From the NCBI GenBank assembly GCA_023375785.1, contig SZWC01009532.1, positions 8,670 through 58,526 of the forward strand: DNA of 49,857 nucleotides, read 5' to 3'. Below the pieces are notes generated by a model. That model was not told the DNA's origin. It saw nothing but the letters and a program-made list of their open reading frames with translations, and made no database searches. The stretch comes from Penium margaritaceum. Lineage: Eukaryota; Streptophyta; Zygnematophyceae; Desmidiales; Peniaceae. Positions 1 to 10,955 of the stretch are shown here, piece by piece. The stretch's first letter is position 1; each line of letters starts with the position of its first letter. The position numbers and the translations under genes were made by a program.

Positions 1-35
<35 letters not shown>
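1..35. repeat. (GA)n microsatellite, left flank of element A
   Basis: This is pure GA dinucleotide repeat running up to the first base of the 5' LTR of element A. The same repeat resumes directly after that element's 3' LTR, so the element lies inside a GA tract. The true length is unknown because the window starts in it. Confidence 0.97.
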
Positions 36-37
<2 letters not shown>

Positions 38-858
38 TTGGTTTTTGCACATCTCTCATTGTGCTCTGTTGTGTCCTCCCGGCTTGTGTACATCAACGTG
101 CAGATGACTGATGGTGAGACTCGACGCTGGCGGAGTGTCGTCCGATGGAGCTGACGCACGCTGAGGCCTACTCGCAGTTCGCTAGAGCCTCCTTCCTCAG
201 GTGACGTGCTCAGCTCCATTGGCAGGCGTCCTCGGCAGTTGGGCCGCCGGCGGTCACTATCACTGTAGATGCTGTCTGCATGCGTCTGCAGCGTCATGCT
301 GTGCCTAGGGTCCATGTTTGATGTTGCGTGGCACTGTTTGGAGTCATGGACCATCGTAGGCACTGCCTGGGTTTGAGCAGCCATAACTCTTTGCTGCTAT
401 TTTTCTAGCTGATTCTGACCACACGACTGTGTTTGCAGTGTCGGTATTTTGGTATGGTTCAGTTTTGAGGCAAAACGGGCGACATCCGGGTTTTGGGCTG
501 TCGGCCGTCTGGCAGGGCTCACCGAGAAAACACTGTCTGCCAGAAAATAGGTCTAGAACTATTTTCTGATTGGCTGATTAGCTGAGTAACAAGCTCTACA
601 CAGCTGGGGGGGGGAGCTAGAACTTGGAGGGGTCTCCCATTGTTGCTCATTCTTCACTCCTAATCAGTTACTTCCAGTTTTCAGCTGCTTTCTGACGCTA
701 ACACAAGCGCATCCATTTCTGAGTCACAAATCCAGAGCACTGAGACTTAGACTCTAGAGCAGCAGACTGAGGGGGCAGCAGACTAAGCAACTAGCGTGGA
801 AGCCCGCACGCTGCATCAACACCGCCACTGTCCCAACTTGCGCTCTAGTGTAGTTTCC
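36..858 (+). repeat. 5' LTR of element A
   Basis: It begins TGTTGG and matches 7868-8687 along its length, for example the shared CTCTCATTGTGCTCTG near the start and CTGCATCAACACCGCCACTG near the end. The right end (about TAGTTTC) is set by the degenerate primer site just downstream and by comparison with the 3' copy. It would carry promoter and polyadenylation signals, but I see no convincing TATA box. Confidence 0.93.
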
Positions 859-861
859 TTC

Positions 862-875
862 TTGATATTAGAGTC
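862..875 (+). other. Degenerate primer-binding site of element A
   Basis: TTGATATTAGAGTC is an eroded form of the plant copia site TTGGTATCAGAGC seen intact in element B. It would pair with the 3' end of initiator Met-tRNA to prime minus-strand DNA. It lies 3-4 bases after the LTR end, as expected. Confidence 0.75.
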
Positions 876-2197
876 AGAGTGTGGCAACAGCAGTAGACGA
901 TTGGCGTACAGGTGCCTGACTACGCCGGTGGACCCCTCGTATTCGCCGTGTAGGAGAAATGCTGCCGGATTTTCTGCGACAGCATTGACCTGCCTGGTGG
1001 CGGCGTCAGAATTTTCCCCACAGCCACAGGACCAGAGGAAATGCTGTCGGATGTTTTCTGGCAGCACTGACCCCACGCTGGACGCGAGGAGGTGAGCGGC
1101 AGGCAATGTGAGGCGCTTGCTGGCGACGATGCACGCGGCGACGTCATCCAGGTGGAGTGGCTGGCAGCAGCAGTCCGCAGCAGTAGCAGCCCGCAGCAGC
1201 ATCATCATCTTGTAGTAGCAGCAAGCAGTGGCAGCAGTAGCCAGCAGTAGGGGCGCACAGCAGCAAATCACAGCAGCTCGCAGCAGCAGCAGCCTGCAGC
1301 AGCCGCGGCAACAGCCAGCAGCACCAGTAGCGAGCAGCAGCAGGAGCCGGCGGCAGCAGCAGCAGCAGCAAGCAGCAGCCGGTAGCTGCCAGCAGCAGCT
1401 AGTAGCGGCGGCTGCAGCGACGGCCAGCAGCAGCAGCAGCCATAGCTGCCCGCAGCCCACTGCTCGCAGCGAGCAGGCAGCAGGGAGCAGCGAGCTCGCT
1501 GCTTGCGGCTTGCTGCTTGCGACTTGCTACTCGCAGCGAGAAGTGAGCTCGCTGTGACGAGCGAATGAAAAAAAACGGAGGAAGAAAATCCCCCACCCCA
1601 CCAACAGTGCTGCCGTGGCTGCCGCCACCGCCACAGCCACTACAGTAGCTGTAGCAGCCGTAGTAGCACGCAGCAGCTTACCAGCAGCTGCCATTGCAAC
1701 AGCAGCCGCAGCAGCAGCCACTGCAACAGCAGCCGCAGCAGCAGTAACAGGAACAGCAGCAGCAGCAGCAGCCGCAGCAGCAACATCTGTAGCAGCTGCA
1801 GCCGTCGCAGCTGCACCAATAACCGCAGCAGTAGCAGCAGCAGTAGCCGCAGCAGCTGGTGCAACAGCAGATCAGCAGCAACGGGAGCGGCAACAGCGGC
1901 AGCAGTGGCAGCACCAGCAGTCGCAGTAGCAGCATTGGCTGCAGCGGCTTCAGCAACGACCGTTGCTGATGTCAGCAGCCTTCCGCTAACGTCACTACTA
2001 GTGTCACTGCTGATGTCATTGACACAAAATAAAGGGAAAACAAAGGAGGGTGGAAGCAAATCTACAGCAGTAGCAGCAGGAGATAACGGAGCAGCAGCTG
2101 CTGACATCAGCCGTCCTAGGCTGACGTCACTGCTGACATCAGCAGCACAAAAAAAATAAGAAAAAAATAACAGAAAAAGGGGGCACAAAAATCCACC
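876..2197 (+). other. CAG-rich untranslated leader of element A
   Basis: About 1.3 kb of leader is dominated by interspersed CAG, CAA and TAG triplets from 1150 to 1930. This makes all frames look like Gln, Ala, Ser or Leu homopolymers, and no plausible protein is seen. The last 250 bases hold a cluster of GCTGAYGTCA-like motifs (near 1965, 1987, 2011, 2101, 2122 and 2135), many in inverted pairs. B and C have the same arrangement. Short ATG frames here are compositional artefacts. Confidence 0.8.
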
Positions 2198-3698
2198 ATG
2201 GCTAACAGCCCTACTAGGGAGGAGTCCTCCTCCGTTGGGGGAACCCCCAGGGGGGGTACCCCCCTTTTCTTGCAGCAGCTGCAGCAGTAGCAGTAGCAGT
2301 CCACAGGCTCCGTCACAGGCGCCTCCGACCCCCTAGCTGCCATCTAGCAACAACTTGCCGCCCTGACGCTGTAGCTTGTAGCACTGCAGACGTTTGCCTC
2401 CCAGACTCACACCAATGGCCCGCCGCCTTTCATACTTCCTAGGTACGGAAGCCCCGCTGTGTCTGCTGCCACACATTACCTTGCGCAGCTGCAGACTCAG
2501 TGTCAGCGGTAAACAGTGACCTCGGACCTTGGCCTCACTCTGGGCGCCGCCCGCAGGCCCAAGGACTTTGAGATGCCGCCCCTGCCGCTTCAGGCCGGTG
2601 AGCAGTTCCGAAGATGGGAGCTGAGCTTCTGCATCTGGACGTAGGGTGAGGGCTTATGGGCATACTACACCCTTTCGTACGACTCTACCTAGGCCGACCA
2701 GCTGTATGACGCTGGTCGCGCCGCACGTGCTCTCGTCTCCGTCAATCCTCCGGCTTCCCGCCTAGCCCTAGAGCCCTTCCTCGGTGACTTCACCTTTGGC
2801 GAGACACCAGACCCTGTAGCCGCATGGCATGTTCTCACCCATCCCCATCGCCTATCCAGTGAGGCTGAGACCAGACGTCTGCTACGGGAGTTCAACTCCC
2901 TGCACATGGGGGAGACCGAGACAGTCACCGTCTACTGGCAGCGGGCTGAGGACATCCTCCGTCGCCTCAGCACCTCTGCTCCACCCCATCTTGCCGCGTT
3001 CCTGACCATCAAGCGTGGTGCCACCGACGCATTCGCGTACGTCTTCGTCCACTACTCCCAGGAGGTCCTCTCTACCAAGGCGGCTCAGGGCACCCTCATG
3101 CCCTGGGCATACGAGCTCTTCCTCACGATTGAGGAAGCTCGTCTGGAGTCTCGCCTCCAGTGCACAGAGATGCTCGCCTCCCCTGCCGTCGCCTCCCCCG
3201 CAATAGCGACCTCCACCAGCTCCTCGTCGCCGGGAAAGAAGGGTAAGGGTCAGCAGCAACAACAGCAGCAGCAGTCAACTGGGTCCAGTGGCAGTGGCTC
3301 GGTCTGCCACAACTGTGGCCAGCCAGGGCACGGATGGTACACGTGCCTGCTACCAAAGGACGAGGCACGCGTCATCACCACCATGCGTCACCAACGGGAG
3401 CGCTGTCTCGCCTCTGCCGCTGTCACTGTCGCCGCCTCAGATGCCTTGACCCCGTCTAGCAGCTACGCTCCTCCGATCGCGACACTGGTCCCGCACACGC
3501 CAGCTCCACAACAGCATCATGTGCAGCCGTCGGCACCCCCGTTCCCTTCACCGGGGTAGTCTTCCTTCTATCCGAGCTCCGGCGCCGTCACTCCACACTC
3601 CGTCTACAATCTCAGGTCGTCCACGCATGAGTGAAAATTGGAGCAGTTCATTGCGCTCCAACTCGGCCTGCTACGCCCTCCCCCCCAGGAAAGTGCGT
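2198..3698 (+). pseudogene. gag: gag of element A (UBN2-type capsid, CCHC knuckle), broken
   Basis: Gag forms the particle and binds element RNA. The chosen ATG at 2198 sits in a CCACCATGG context and starts MANSP, matching the ATG of B at 10956. A poly-Gln stretch near 2270-2290 is followed by the family motif RPKDFE near 2570, the UBN2-like segment from 2890 to 3150, and the knuckle CHNCGQPGHGWYTC at 3304-3345 (C-X2-C-X4-H-X4-C intact). In-frame stops include TAG at 2345, 2372, 2642, 2690 and 3557. Sister copies have Gln at four of these five. The gag frame ends at the TAG at 3696 inside a hairpin, while protease continues in the -1 frame. Confidence 0.85.
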
Positions 3699-3715
3699 AG
3701 CACTTCCCTGGGGGG
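3681..3715 (+). repeat. Inverted repeat at the gag/pol junction of element A
   Basis: Two 16-base arms, CCCCCCAGGAAAGTGC and GCACTTCCCTGGGGGG, are separated by 3 bases and differ by one mismatch. They would form a strong stem-loop in RNA. It sits where the gag frame ends and the pol frame (-1) is already open. B has a shorter, bulged stem at the same place, around 12676-12698. Confidence 0.8.
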
Positions 3716-5405
3716 AAGGGCATCCCAGTCCGTCCCATCTCTCCAACCTCTCCCTTTTTTGCACCACCTTTAGCTCCACCCCCTCGCCTTGCATGACTGA
3801 GAATGAGATGCGGTCGTTTCCTGCCTCCTCGTCTGTCTCGCCGTCTCCCGTGGTCTCCCCTGTCCCCCTCCGTGACGAATTCATATGGCTTGATGATTGG
3901 CAGTCTCGGTTCGCGCCCCCTTCCACCGTGTCCGCGTCTCTTGCTTGCTGCCATGTAACTGTTAGCGATGTTACGACTCCGGTCCAGGATCCGGCCGAGA
4001 CCTGGATCATTGACTCTGGGACCACGCATCACATGACGGCCTCTCGCAAGGCCTTTTGTATGCTTGGTCCTGTTGGCGATGTATCTGGTGTCCGGACGGG
4101 CTCCGGCAAGGTGTTACCTGTCCGTGGCTTTGGTGTCGTTCGTTTCCGTGGTCCTCCCGGTGATGTCTTCCTGACCGATGTCCCTTTCGTCCCCGGTCTT
4201 GAGCTCAACCTCCTGTCCTTTACTTCCCTTGACCGGATGAGCATGGGCGTTGTACACTCGCGTGGTGTTGGCATTGTGTCGTTGCGTCCATCCGGTCTTA
4301 TCGTTCTTCACGCCACCGCCCGTGGCAACCTGTGGCACATGCCTCGTCTGTCTTCCTCTCCTTCTGTCACCTCCCCGTCTGCCGCCACAAGCCATGTGTT
4401 TGTCACCAGCACGCTTTCTCCGCAGCACGCCCGTCTCTTGCACCGCCGCCTTTGCCACGTCCACTCTGCTACCGTCGATAGCATGCTCCGTGCCCAGCCG
4501 GCCAAGTGCCTTGACCCTGAGACTTTCTCTTTGCCGTGCTCTACAAAGTGTGTTGATTGCGCTCAGGGCAAGATTCACCGGTCCACATACCCTCGGTCCT
4601 CCTCCTGTGCGTCCGTCCCTCTTGACCTGGTCCATTCCAATGTCATGGGTCCTCTCCCTACCGAGTCCGTTGGAGAGCATGGCCGTTATTTCCTCCCCCT
4701 CAGTGACGACTACTCTCGCTACCGCTGGGTCTTCTGCCTTTGACATGAGAGGGATGTCGTCTGTGCCATTCAGGACTGGCTTGTCCTTGCGGAGCGTGAG
4801 TGTGTTCGATCTCTTCGCCAATTTTGCTCTGATGGCGGTGGTGAGAACATGGATGAGACTACTATGTTTCTTGCCTCCCGTGGTATCCACCACGAGATGT
4901 CCGCGCCTTACACGCCTGCCCAGAATTGTGTCTCCGAGAGGTGGAACCATACCATGGCCGATGTCGTCCGCACCATACGGGTTGAGTATGGCCTCTCCGA
5001 TGGCTTCTACTTTGAAGCCATGGCCTACATGAAATGGGAATGGAACTGTATTCCTCACAGACCCCTTCCCTGCCAGTCAACGCAACACCAGCACTGGTGC
5101 GGTCAGCGAGCCGACCTCCTCTCTGCTCGCGTCTGGGACTACGTGGCCATTGTGTGGCTGCCCTCCCCGCAGCATGGCAGCAAGCTCGCCCCCCGCGGGT
5201 GTCCTTGTACCTTCCTTGGTGTCTCGCGTCAGTCCAAGGCTTGGCGCTTCTGGGATCCCTCCCGACACTGCATCGTCGAATCCTGTGATGCCCTCTTCTT
5301 TGAGGAGTTGTTTCCGTGCGATCTCATTCACTCCGACTCGTCGGTGTCCCTCCCGTCGCATGGGGGAGTGGTGAGTCCGTCCTCCGTCCTGCCGCTTCCG
5401 GGTGG

Positions 5406-5870
5406 CACATCACTTAGTCCCTCCGAGCTAGCAGCCCCTATCGCACCCACTGGTCCCTCCGAGCCAGCAGCCCCAGTCGCGCCCGCTAGCCCCTCCAAGC
5501 CAGCAGCCCCAGTCGCGCCCGCTAGCCCCTCCGAGCCGGCAGCCCCAGTCACGCCCACTGGTCCCTCCGGGCCAGCCGCCTCAGTCGCGCCCGCTGGCCA
5601 CTCCGAGCCGACGGTCCCAGTCGCGTCCACTGGTCCCTCCGGGCTTGCCGCCCAGTCGCGGCCACCGGCCCCTCCGGGCCGGCGGTCCCAGTCGTGTCCT
5701 GTGGTCCCTTCGGGCAAGCCGTCCCAGTCGCATCCAGTGGCCACTCCGGGCCGGCGGCCCCAGTTGCGCCCGTTGGCCCCTCTGGGCTGGCAGCCCCAGT
5801 CGCGTCCACTGGTCCCTCCGGCCCAGCAGCCGCGTCTGCCTCCGCCGGCCCGTCAGACTCGGTGCCATCT
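5406..5870 (+). repeat. 36-bp minisatellite in the IN/RT linker of A
   Basis: Imperfect tandem units encode about 12 residues each, of the type PAAPVAPASPSE. Roughly ten or more units run between integrase and reverse transcriptase. A frameshift inside the array moves the reading frame. B has a related array at the same place, and D has an unrelated motif with the same period. Confidence 0.85.
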
Positions 5871-7760
5871 CCTGTCCTATTGCGCTACACGCGTGGCCCA
5901 GGTGGCAGCCTCCGACCCAGGTCGTCAGTGAGCGCACAGAATGCAGCACCTCGCCCTGTGGCGTCTCGGCCCCCTGTAGCTCCACGTGTCTCTTCCACTC
6001 CTAAGGTCGTGAGTGGGGACCCTGGCACCAAGGCTCTCGGCCTGACCACTTCGGCTATCATTGCAGACCTTCACCCTGGATCTACACTGGGCCACGCCGG
6101 AATTCATCACGAGCATCAGCATGTTGTCATGGCTGCACTGGCGCGCATCCCATCTGGAGCTCGAGATGCACTTGCTCTCTTTGTCCGCTCCATAGCACGC
6201 CCGGAGGACCTAGCCACCCTGCGCGAGACTCGAGCATCTCTTGAGGCTGCACACCAGGATGCTGCCTGCGCTGACAAGCTCGCTGCTATCAGGCAGCACC
6301 ACGTGTATGACCTTGTCGACCTCCCTCCAGGTCGGAAGGCCATCGGTGCCAAGTGGGTCTTTTGGCGTAAATAGAAGCCCGACAAGTCCTTGGACAAGTA
6401 CAAGGCCTGCCTCACAGCCAAGGGGTTTGCCCAAGTTTCCAGGGTCGATTATGACCAGATCTTTGTCCCAGTTGGCCGGTTCTCCACGAGTCGTGCGCTC
6501 TTGAACCTGGTTGCCCAGCATGGGTGGGAGCTTCATCAAATGGACGTGAGCAACGCCTTCCACCATGGTTCACTGGAGGGTGAGGAGCTCTACATGGTGC
6601 TGCCTCCAGGCTTCGACGACGGCAATGGTTGAGTTTGGTGACTTCAGAAGGCCCTCTACGGCCTGAAGCAGTCACCTCGGTGCTGGAACAAGGAGATCAG
6701 CAGCACGCTCCTTCGCGACAGCCTCCAGCGTAACACCGCTGATCCCACATTGTTTGTCAGCCTACGAGGCCAGACCCTCGTCGATGTCCTGGTCTACGTC
6801 GACGATCACCTCATTGCGTCGCCCGACCTTGCTGCCATCCAGCGTGTCAAGGACCTACTGTACACTGCCTACCAGATGAAGGATGTCGGGTCTACCCAAG
6901 TCTTCCTGGGCATGGAGCTCGAGCATGATCGCTCCCAAGGCATCCTACACATCCACCAGGCTGCCTATGTGTAGACCTTGTCCACTCGCTTCGCCGAGGA
7001 CGTGCCCCTCGTGCCCAGCACATCTTCGCCCATGTCACCTGATGGCCAGGTGAAGTTGAAGAGGCATGACCCAGCCGTTGTGGGGGAGCAAGTTGACTTG
7101 ACCACGTATCAACGAGTCATCGGGTCACTGATGTTCCTGGCGACGACGCGCCCAGACATCGCATTCACTTTCAACCTTTTGGCTCAGTTCTCTCAGGCGC
7201 CGCGCCACCTCCACTTGGAGGCCGCGATCCGAGTACTGCGCTACGTCGTCTCGACTCCTCGGCGAGGTCTCATATTCCTGCGCGAGCCGTCTATCATCGC
7301 GGTGGGCTACACCGACAGTGATTGGGCCGGCAGTCCAAACGGTAAGAGTCACACAGGCTGGATCTTTCTGATCGGCGGCACGTGCGTGTCCTGGTGCAGT
7401 GGCAAGCAGGGGTGCGTTGCAGGTAGCACTACTGAGGTTGAGTACGTGGCCCTTGGCTCAGGCGCGTATGCGAGTGTGTGGTTGCGTCTTCTGTTATCCG
7501 AGTTGCGTCAGTCCGTCGCATCCATCACGTTGCACTGTGACAATGAGAGTGCCATGGCCATCGCCGACAATGACGACGTGCATCACATACGCACAAAGCA
7601 CATCAACGTTGAGTATCACTATGTGCATTCGTTGTTGCATGAAGGGAGCATCAACATTGTGTGGGTTGAGACAGCACGGCAGCTGGCTGACTTCTTGACC
7701 AAGGCACCGAAGCGCGACTCGTTCAAGAAGGCTGTGAGTGTGGTTGGCGTGCGTCCGTGA
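5694..7760 (+). pseudogene. Element A reverse transcriptase and RNase H, stop-broken
   Basis: One frame runs through RT and RNase H to a natural stop at 7758-7760. RT shows VYDLVDLPPGRKAIGAKWVF, then WELHQMDVSNAF (catalytic Asp segment) near 6527, and an intact LVYVDD at 6793-6810. RNase H shows GYTDSDWAGS, the STTEVEY segment, CDNESAMAIADN and ADFLTKAP. In-frame stops lie at 6372 (TAG, where Trp is expected), 6630 (TGA) and 6972 (TAG). The polymerase catalytic motif survives, but the protein could not be made in full. Confidence 0.9.
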
Positions 7761-7858
7761 CTGGCTCTCTTTGTCCCTGCCTGCGTCTTTGCGTGCCTTG
7801 GAGGAGTCTGGCTGTTGACTGTGTCTCTGTCCGTCCATGTGCACTACGCCTGTGAGTC

Positions 7859-7867
7859 ATGGGGGAG
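7859..7867 (+). other. Polypurine tract of element A
   Basis: ATGGGGGAG lies directly before the TGTTG of the 3' LTR, the standard plus-strand primer position. The same tract occurs in B, D, E and F. Confidence 0.92.
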
Positions 7868-8687
7868 TGTTGGTTTTCGCGCATCTCTCATTGTGCTCTG
7901 TTGTGTCCTCCCGGCTTGTGTACATCGGCATGCAGATGACTGACGGTGAGACTCGACGCAATTGGAGTGTCTTCCGGTGGAGTAGACGCACGCTGAGGCC
8001 TACTCGCAGTTCGCTGGAGCCTCCTCCCTCTGGTGACGCACTCAGCTCCATCGGCAGGCCTCCTCGGCGGTTGGGCCGCCGGCGGTCACTGTCATTGCAG
8101 ATGTTGTCTGCATGCGTCTGCAGCGTCATGCTGTGCCTAGGGTCCATGTCTGATGTTGCATGGCACTGTTTGGAGTCATGGACCATTGTAGGCACTACCT
8201 GGGTTCGGGCAGCCATAACTCTTTGCTGCTATTTTTCTAGCTGATTCTGACCACACGACTGCGTTCGTAGCGTTGGTATTTTGGTATGTTCCAGTTTTCA
8301 GGCAAAACGGATGACGTCCAGGTTTTGGGCTGTCGACCGTCTGGCAGGGCTTACCGAGAAAACCCTGCCTGCCAGAAAATAGGTCTAGGACTATTTTCTG
8401 ATTGGCTGATTAGCTGAGTAACGAGCTTCACAGATCTGGGGGGGAGCTAGAACTTGGAGGAGTCTCCCATTGTTGCTCATTCTTCACTCCTAATCAGTTA
8501 CTTCCAGTTTTCAGCTGCTTTCTGACGCTAACATTGGCGCACGCGTTTCTGAGTAACAAACCCAGAGCACTGAGACTTAGACTCTAGAGCGGCAGACTGA
8601 GGGGGCAGCAGACTAAGAAACTAGCATGGAAGTCCGCAGGCTGCATCAACACCGCCACTGCCCCAACCTGTGGTCTAGCATAGTTTC
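7868..8687 (+). repeat. 3' LTR of element A
   Basis: It starts TGTTGG after the polypurine tract and ends at about TAGTTTC(A), where (GA)n begins. It matches the 5' LTR with scattered substitutions, so the insertion is not recent. Confidence 0.94.
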
Positions 8688-8820
<133 letters not shown>

Positions 8821-9664
8821 TTTGGTTTTCCCGCATCTCTCATTGTGCTGTATTGTGTCCTTCCGGCTTTTGTACATCGGCGTGCAGATGACTGACGACG
8901 AGACTAGACGCTGCTGGAGTATCTTCCGGTGGAGCCGACGCACGCTCAGGCCTACACGCCGTTCGTCGGAGCCTCCTTCCTGCGGCAACATGTTCAGCTC
9001 CATGGGCAGGCCTCCTCGACGGTGAAGCCACCGGCGGTGACTGCCATTGCAGGGGCTGTCTGCATGCGTCCAGTGCTGGATCTGACTGTACTATTGTGTC
9101 TGCAGCGTCATGCTCTGCCTAGGGTCCATGTTTCATGTTGCATGGCACTGTTTGGCGTCATGGACCATCGTAGGCATTGCCTGGGTTTGGGCAGCCATAA
9201 CTCTTCGCTACTATTTTTCTAGCTGTTTCTGACCGCACGACTGCGTTTGCTGCATTGGTATTATGGTATGATCCAGTTTTCAGGCAAAACGGATGACGCA
9301 CAGGTTTTGGGCTGTCGGCCGTCTAGCAGGGCTCACTGTGAAAACCCTGCCTGCCAGGAAATACGTCTAGGTCTATTTCCAGATTGGCTGGTTAGCTGAG
9401 TAACAAGCTCTACAGAGCTGGGGAGGGAGCTAGAACTTGGAGGGGTTTCCCATTGTTGTTTATTCTTCACTCCTGATCAGTTCCAGTTTTCAGCTGCTTT
9501 CTGGCGCCAACACTGGCACGCGTGTTTCTGAGTAACAAACCCAAGGCATCTAGACTTAGACTCTAGTGTGGCAGACTGAGGGGGTAGCAGACTACGCAAC
9601 GAGCGTGGAAGCCCACACGCTGCATCAACAACGTTGCTGCCCCAACCTGCTGCCTACAATTTCT
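8821..9664 (+). repeat. 5' LTR of element B
   Basis: It starts TTTGG (TGTTGG in A) and ends at about CAATTTCT, 4 bases before the primer site. It is collinear with 16834-17924 once the MITE is removed. Confidence 0.92.
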
Positions 9665-9668
9665 TGCT

Positions 9669-9680
9669 TGGTATCAGAGC
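9669..9680 (+). other. Primer-binding site of element B
   Basis: TGGTATCAGAGC is the canonical plant copia site, complementary to the 3' end of initiator Met-tRNA. It fixes the LTR end and the strand of the element. Confidence 0.95.
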
Positions 9681-10955
9681 TAGAGTGTAGCAGGAGCAGC
9701 TGAAGACTGGCATACAGGTGCAAGACAACGCCGGCGGACCTCTATACGTGCCAGTGCAGGGGAAATGCTGCCAGATTTTTTCCGGCAGCATTGACCAGCC
9801 TGTTGGCGGCGTCAGAAGTTTCCCCACAGCCACTGGGCCAGGGGAAATGCTACTTAATTTTTCCGGTAGCACTGACCCCAAGCGTGACGCGAAGAGGTGA
9901 GCGGCCAGCGACATCACGCATCGCAACGATGACGCACGTCGACCAGGTGTGAACGTGCTACAAGCAGCAATAGCGGTAGTAGCTTGCAGCAGCAGCGAGT
10001 AGTGGCAGCAGTAGCCAGTAGCAGCTATGCTCAGCAGCATCAGCCGACAGTAGCAGCAGCTCGTGGCAGCTTGCAGCAGCAGCAGCCCGCAACAGCTTGT
10101 AGCAGCAGCAGTACATAGCAGTAGCAAGCAGCAGATGCAGCCGGTTGCAACAGCAGCATCAGCGAGCAGCAGCTAGCAATGAGCAGCAGCAACAGCGAGC
10201 AGTAGCCAGCAGCAGCCTGCACCAAGCAATAGGCGCAACTGCAGCAGTAGCCCGCAGCACCAGCAGCTACAGCTCGCAACAGTAGCGACTGTAGCTGCAG
10301 CTGCTCGCAGCTCGATGCCCGCAGCGAGCTACGAAGTGCGAGCAGCGAGCTTGCTGCTCACAGCCCGCAGCAAGCAACAGGTAGCGAGCTCGCTAATCGT
10401 TTCTCATGGCTCGCAGAGAGCAGTGAGCTCGCTGTGCAACCAAGCGGAGAAAAAAAAGGAACAGGCAAGAAATTCCCCCACCCCACAGGTGCCTTTGCAG
10501 GTGCTGTCGCTACTATCATGGCCGCTGCAGTAGCCACAGCAGCCGCAACAACACGCAGCAGCCCAGCAGCTGTAATAACAGTAGCTGTTGCAGTAACAAT
10601 CGCAGCAAGAGCAGCAATAGCAACAGCAACATCAGTAACAGCAGCAGCAGCTGCAGCAGCAAACCAGCAGTAGCAATAGCTGCAACAGCAGTTGTAGCAA
10701 CACCAGTAGCCATCCTATGGCTGACACAGCAGTGGCTTCAGAAATAGCCACTGCTGATGTCAGCAAATTTTCAGCTGACGTCATTGCTGACATCACTACT
10801 GACGTCATCAACAAAAGAATAAAAGCAGCTCTGCAGATAATGCAGCACCATCTGCTAAAGTCAACCATCTCAGGCTGACATCACTGCTGACGTCACTACT
10901 GATGTCAGCACCATAAGAGAAAAAAAAGGAGGGCGGAACAAGGGGGCCAACGAAC
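9681..10955 (+). other. CAG-rich untranslated leader of element B
   Basis: A short duplicated segment (GGGGAAATGCTGCC near 9758 and GGGGAAATGCTACT near 9840) is followed by CAG/TAG-rich sequence from 9960 to 10700. A cluster of TGACATCA, TGATGTCA and TGACGTCA motifs follows at about 10742-10910, just before gag. No protein is supported in this interval. Confidence 0.8.

Larger units (their letters stand above)
3631..5931 (+). pseudogene. Element A protease and integrase, broken
   Basis: PR shows WIIDSGTTHHM near 4003-4035, with the aspartic protease DSG intact. The pre-integrase zinc region carries LLHRRLCH and CVDC around 4435-4560. In the integrase core the first catalytic Asp is Asn (HSNVMGP near 4636; B and F have HSD), the second Asp is present in CSDGGGEN and the Glu in VSERW. 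A TGA at 4741-4743 interrupts the core. After the core come the FLGVSRQSKAWRFWDP segment and a Pro-rich minisatellite, where a 1-base loss near 5650 shifts the frame. The product would cleave the polyprotein and integrate element DNA, but this copy should not. Confidence 0.88.
36..8687 (+). mobile_element. Copia element A (family 1), full length, degenerate
   Basis: This is a complete Ty1/copia retrotransposon of about 8.65 kb. It has two LTRs of about 820 bp starting TGTTGG, a degenerate primer site, a CAG-rich leader, gag, PR, IN, RT, RNase H and a polypurine tract before the 3' LTR. The IN-before-RT order defines copia. The left flank ends AGAGA and the right flank begins AGAGA, compatible with a 5-bp target duplication but not provable inside a GA repeat. 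Frameshifts, stops and an Asn for the first integrase Asp make it non-autonomous. Confidence 0.95.

Noticed and set aside
816..2343. Long Leu/Cys-, Ala- and Ser-rich open frames on both strands
   Set aside because: They are frame readings of CAG-type triplet repeats in the copia leader. No start context, domain or conservation supports a protein. The same holds for 9654-10868, 28107-29420, 33143-33657 and 43064-43563.
4114..5058. Long minus-strand open frame of over 300 residues opposite A's pol
   Set aside because: It is the antisense shadow of a G+C-rich integrase coding region. Its sequence has no motif and it has no counterpart in B.
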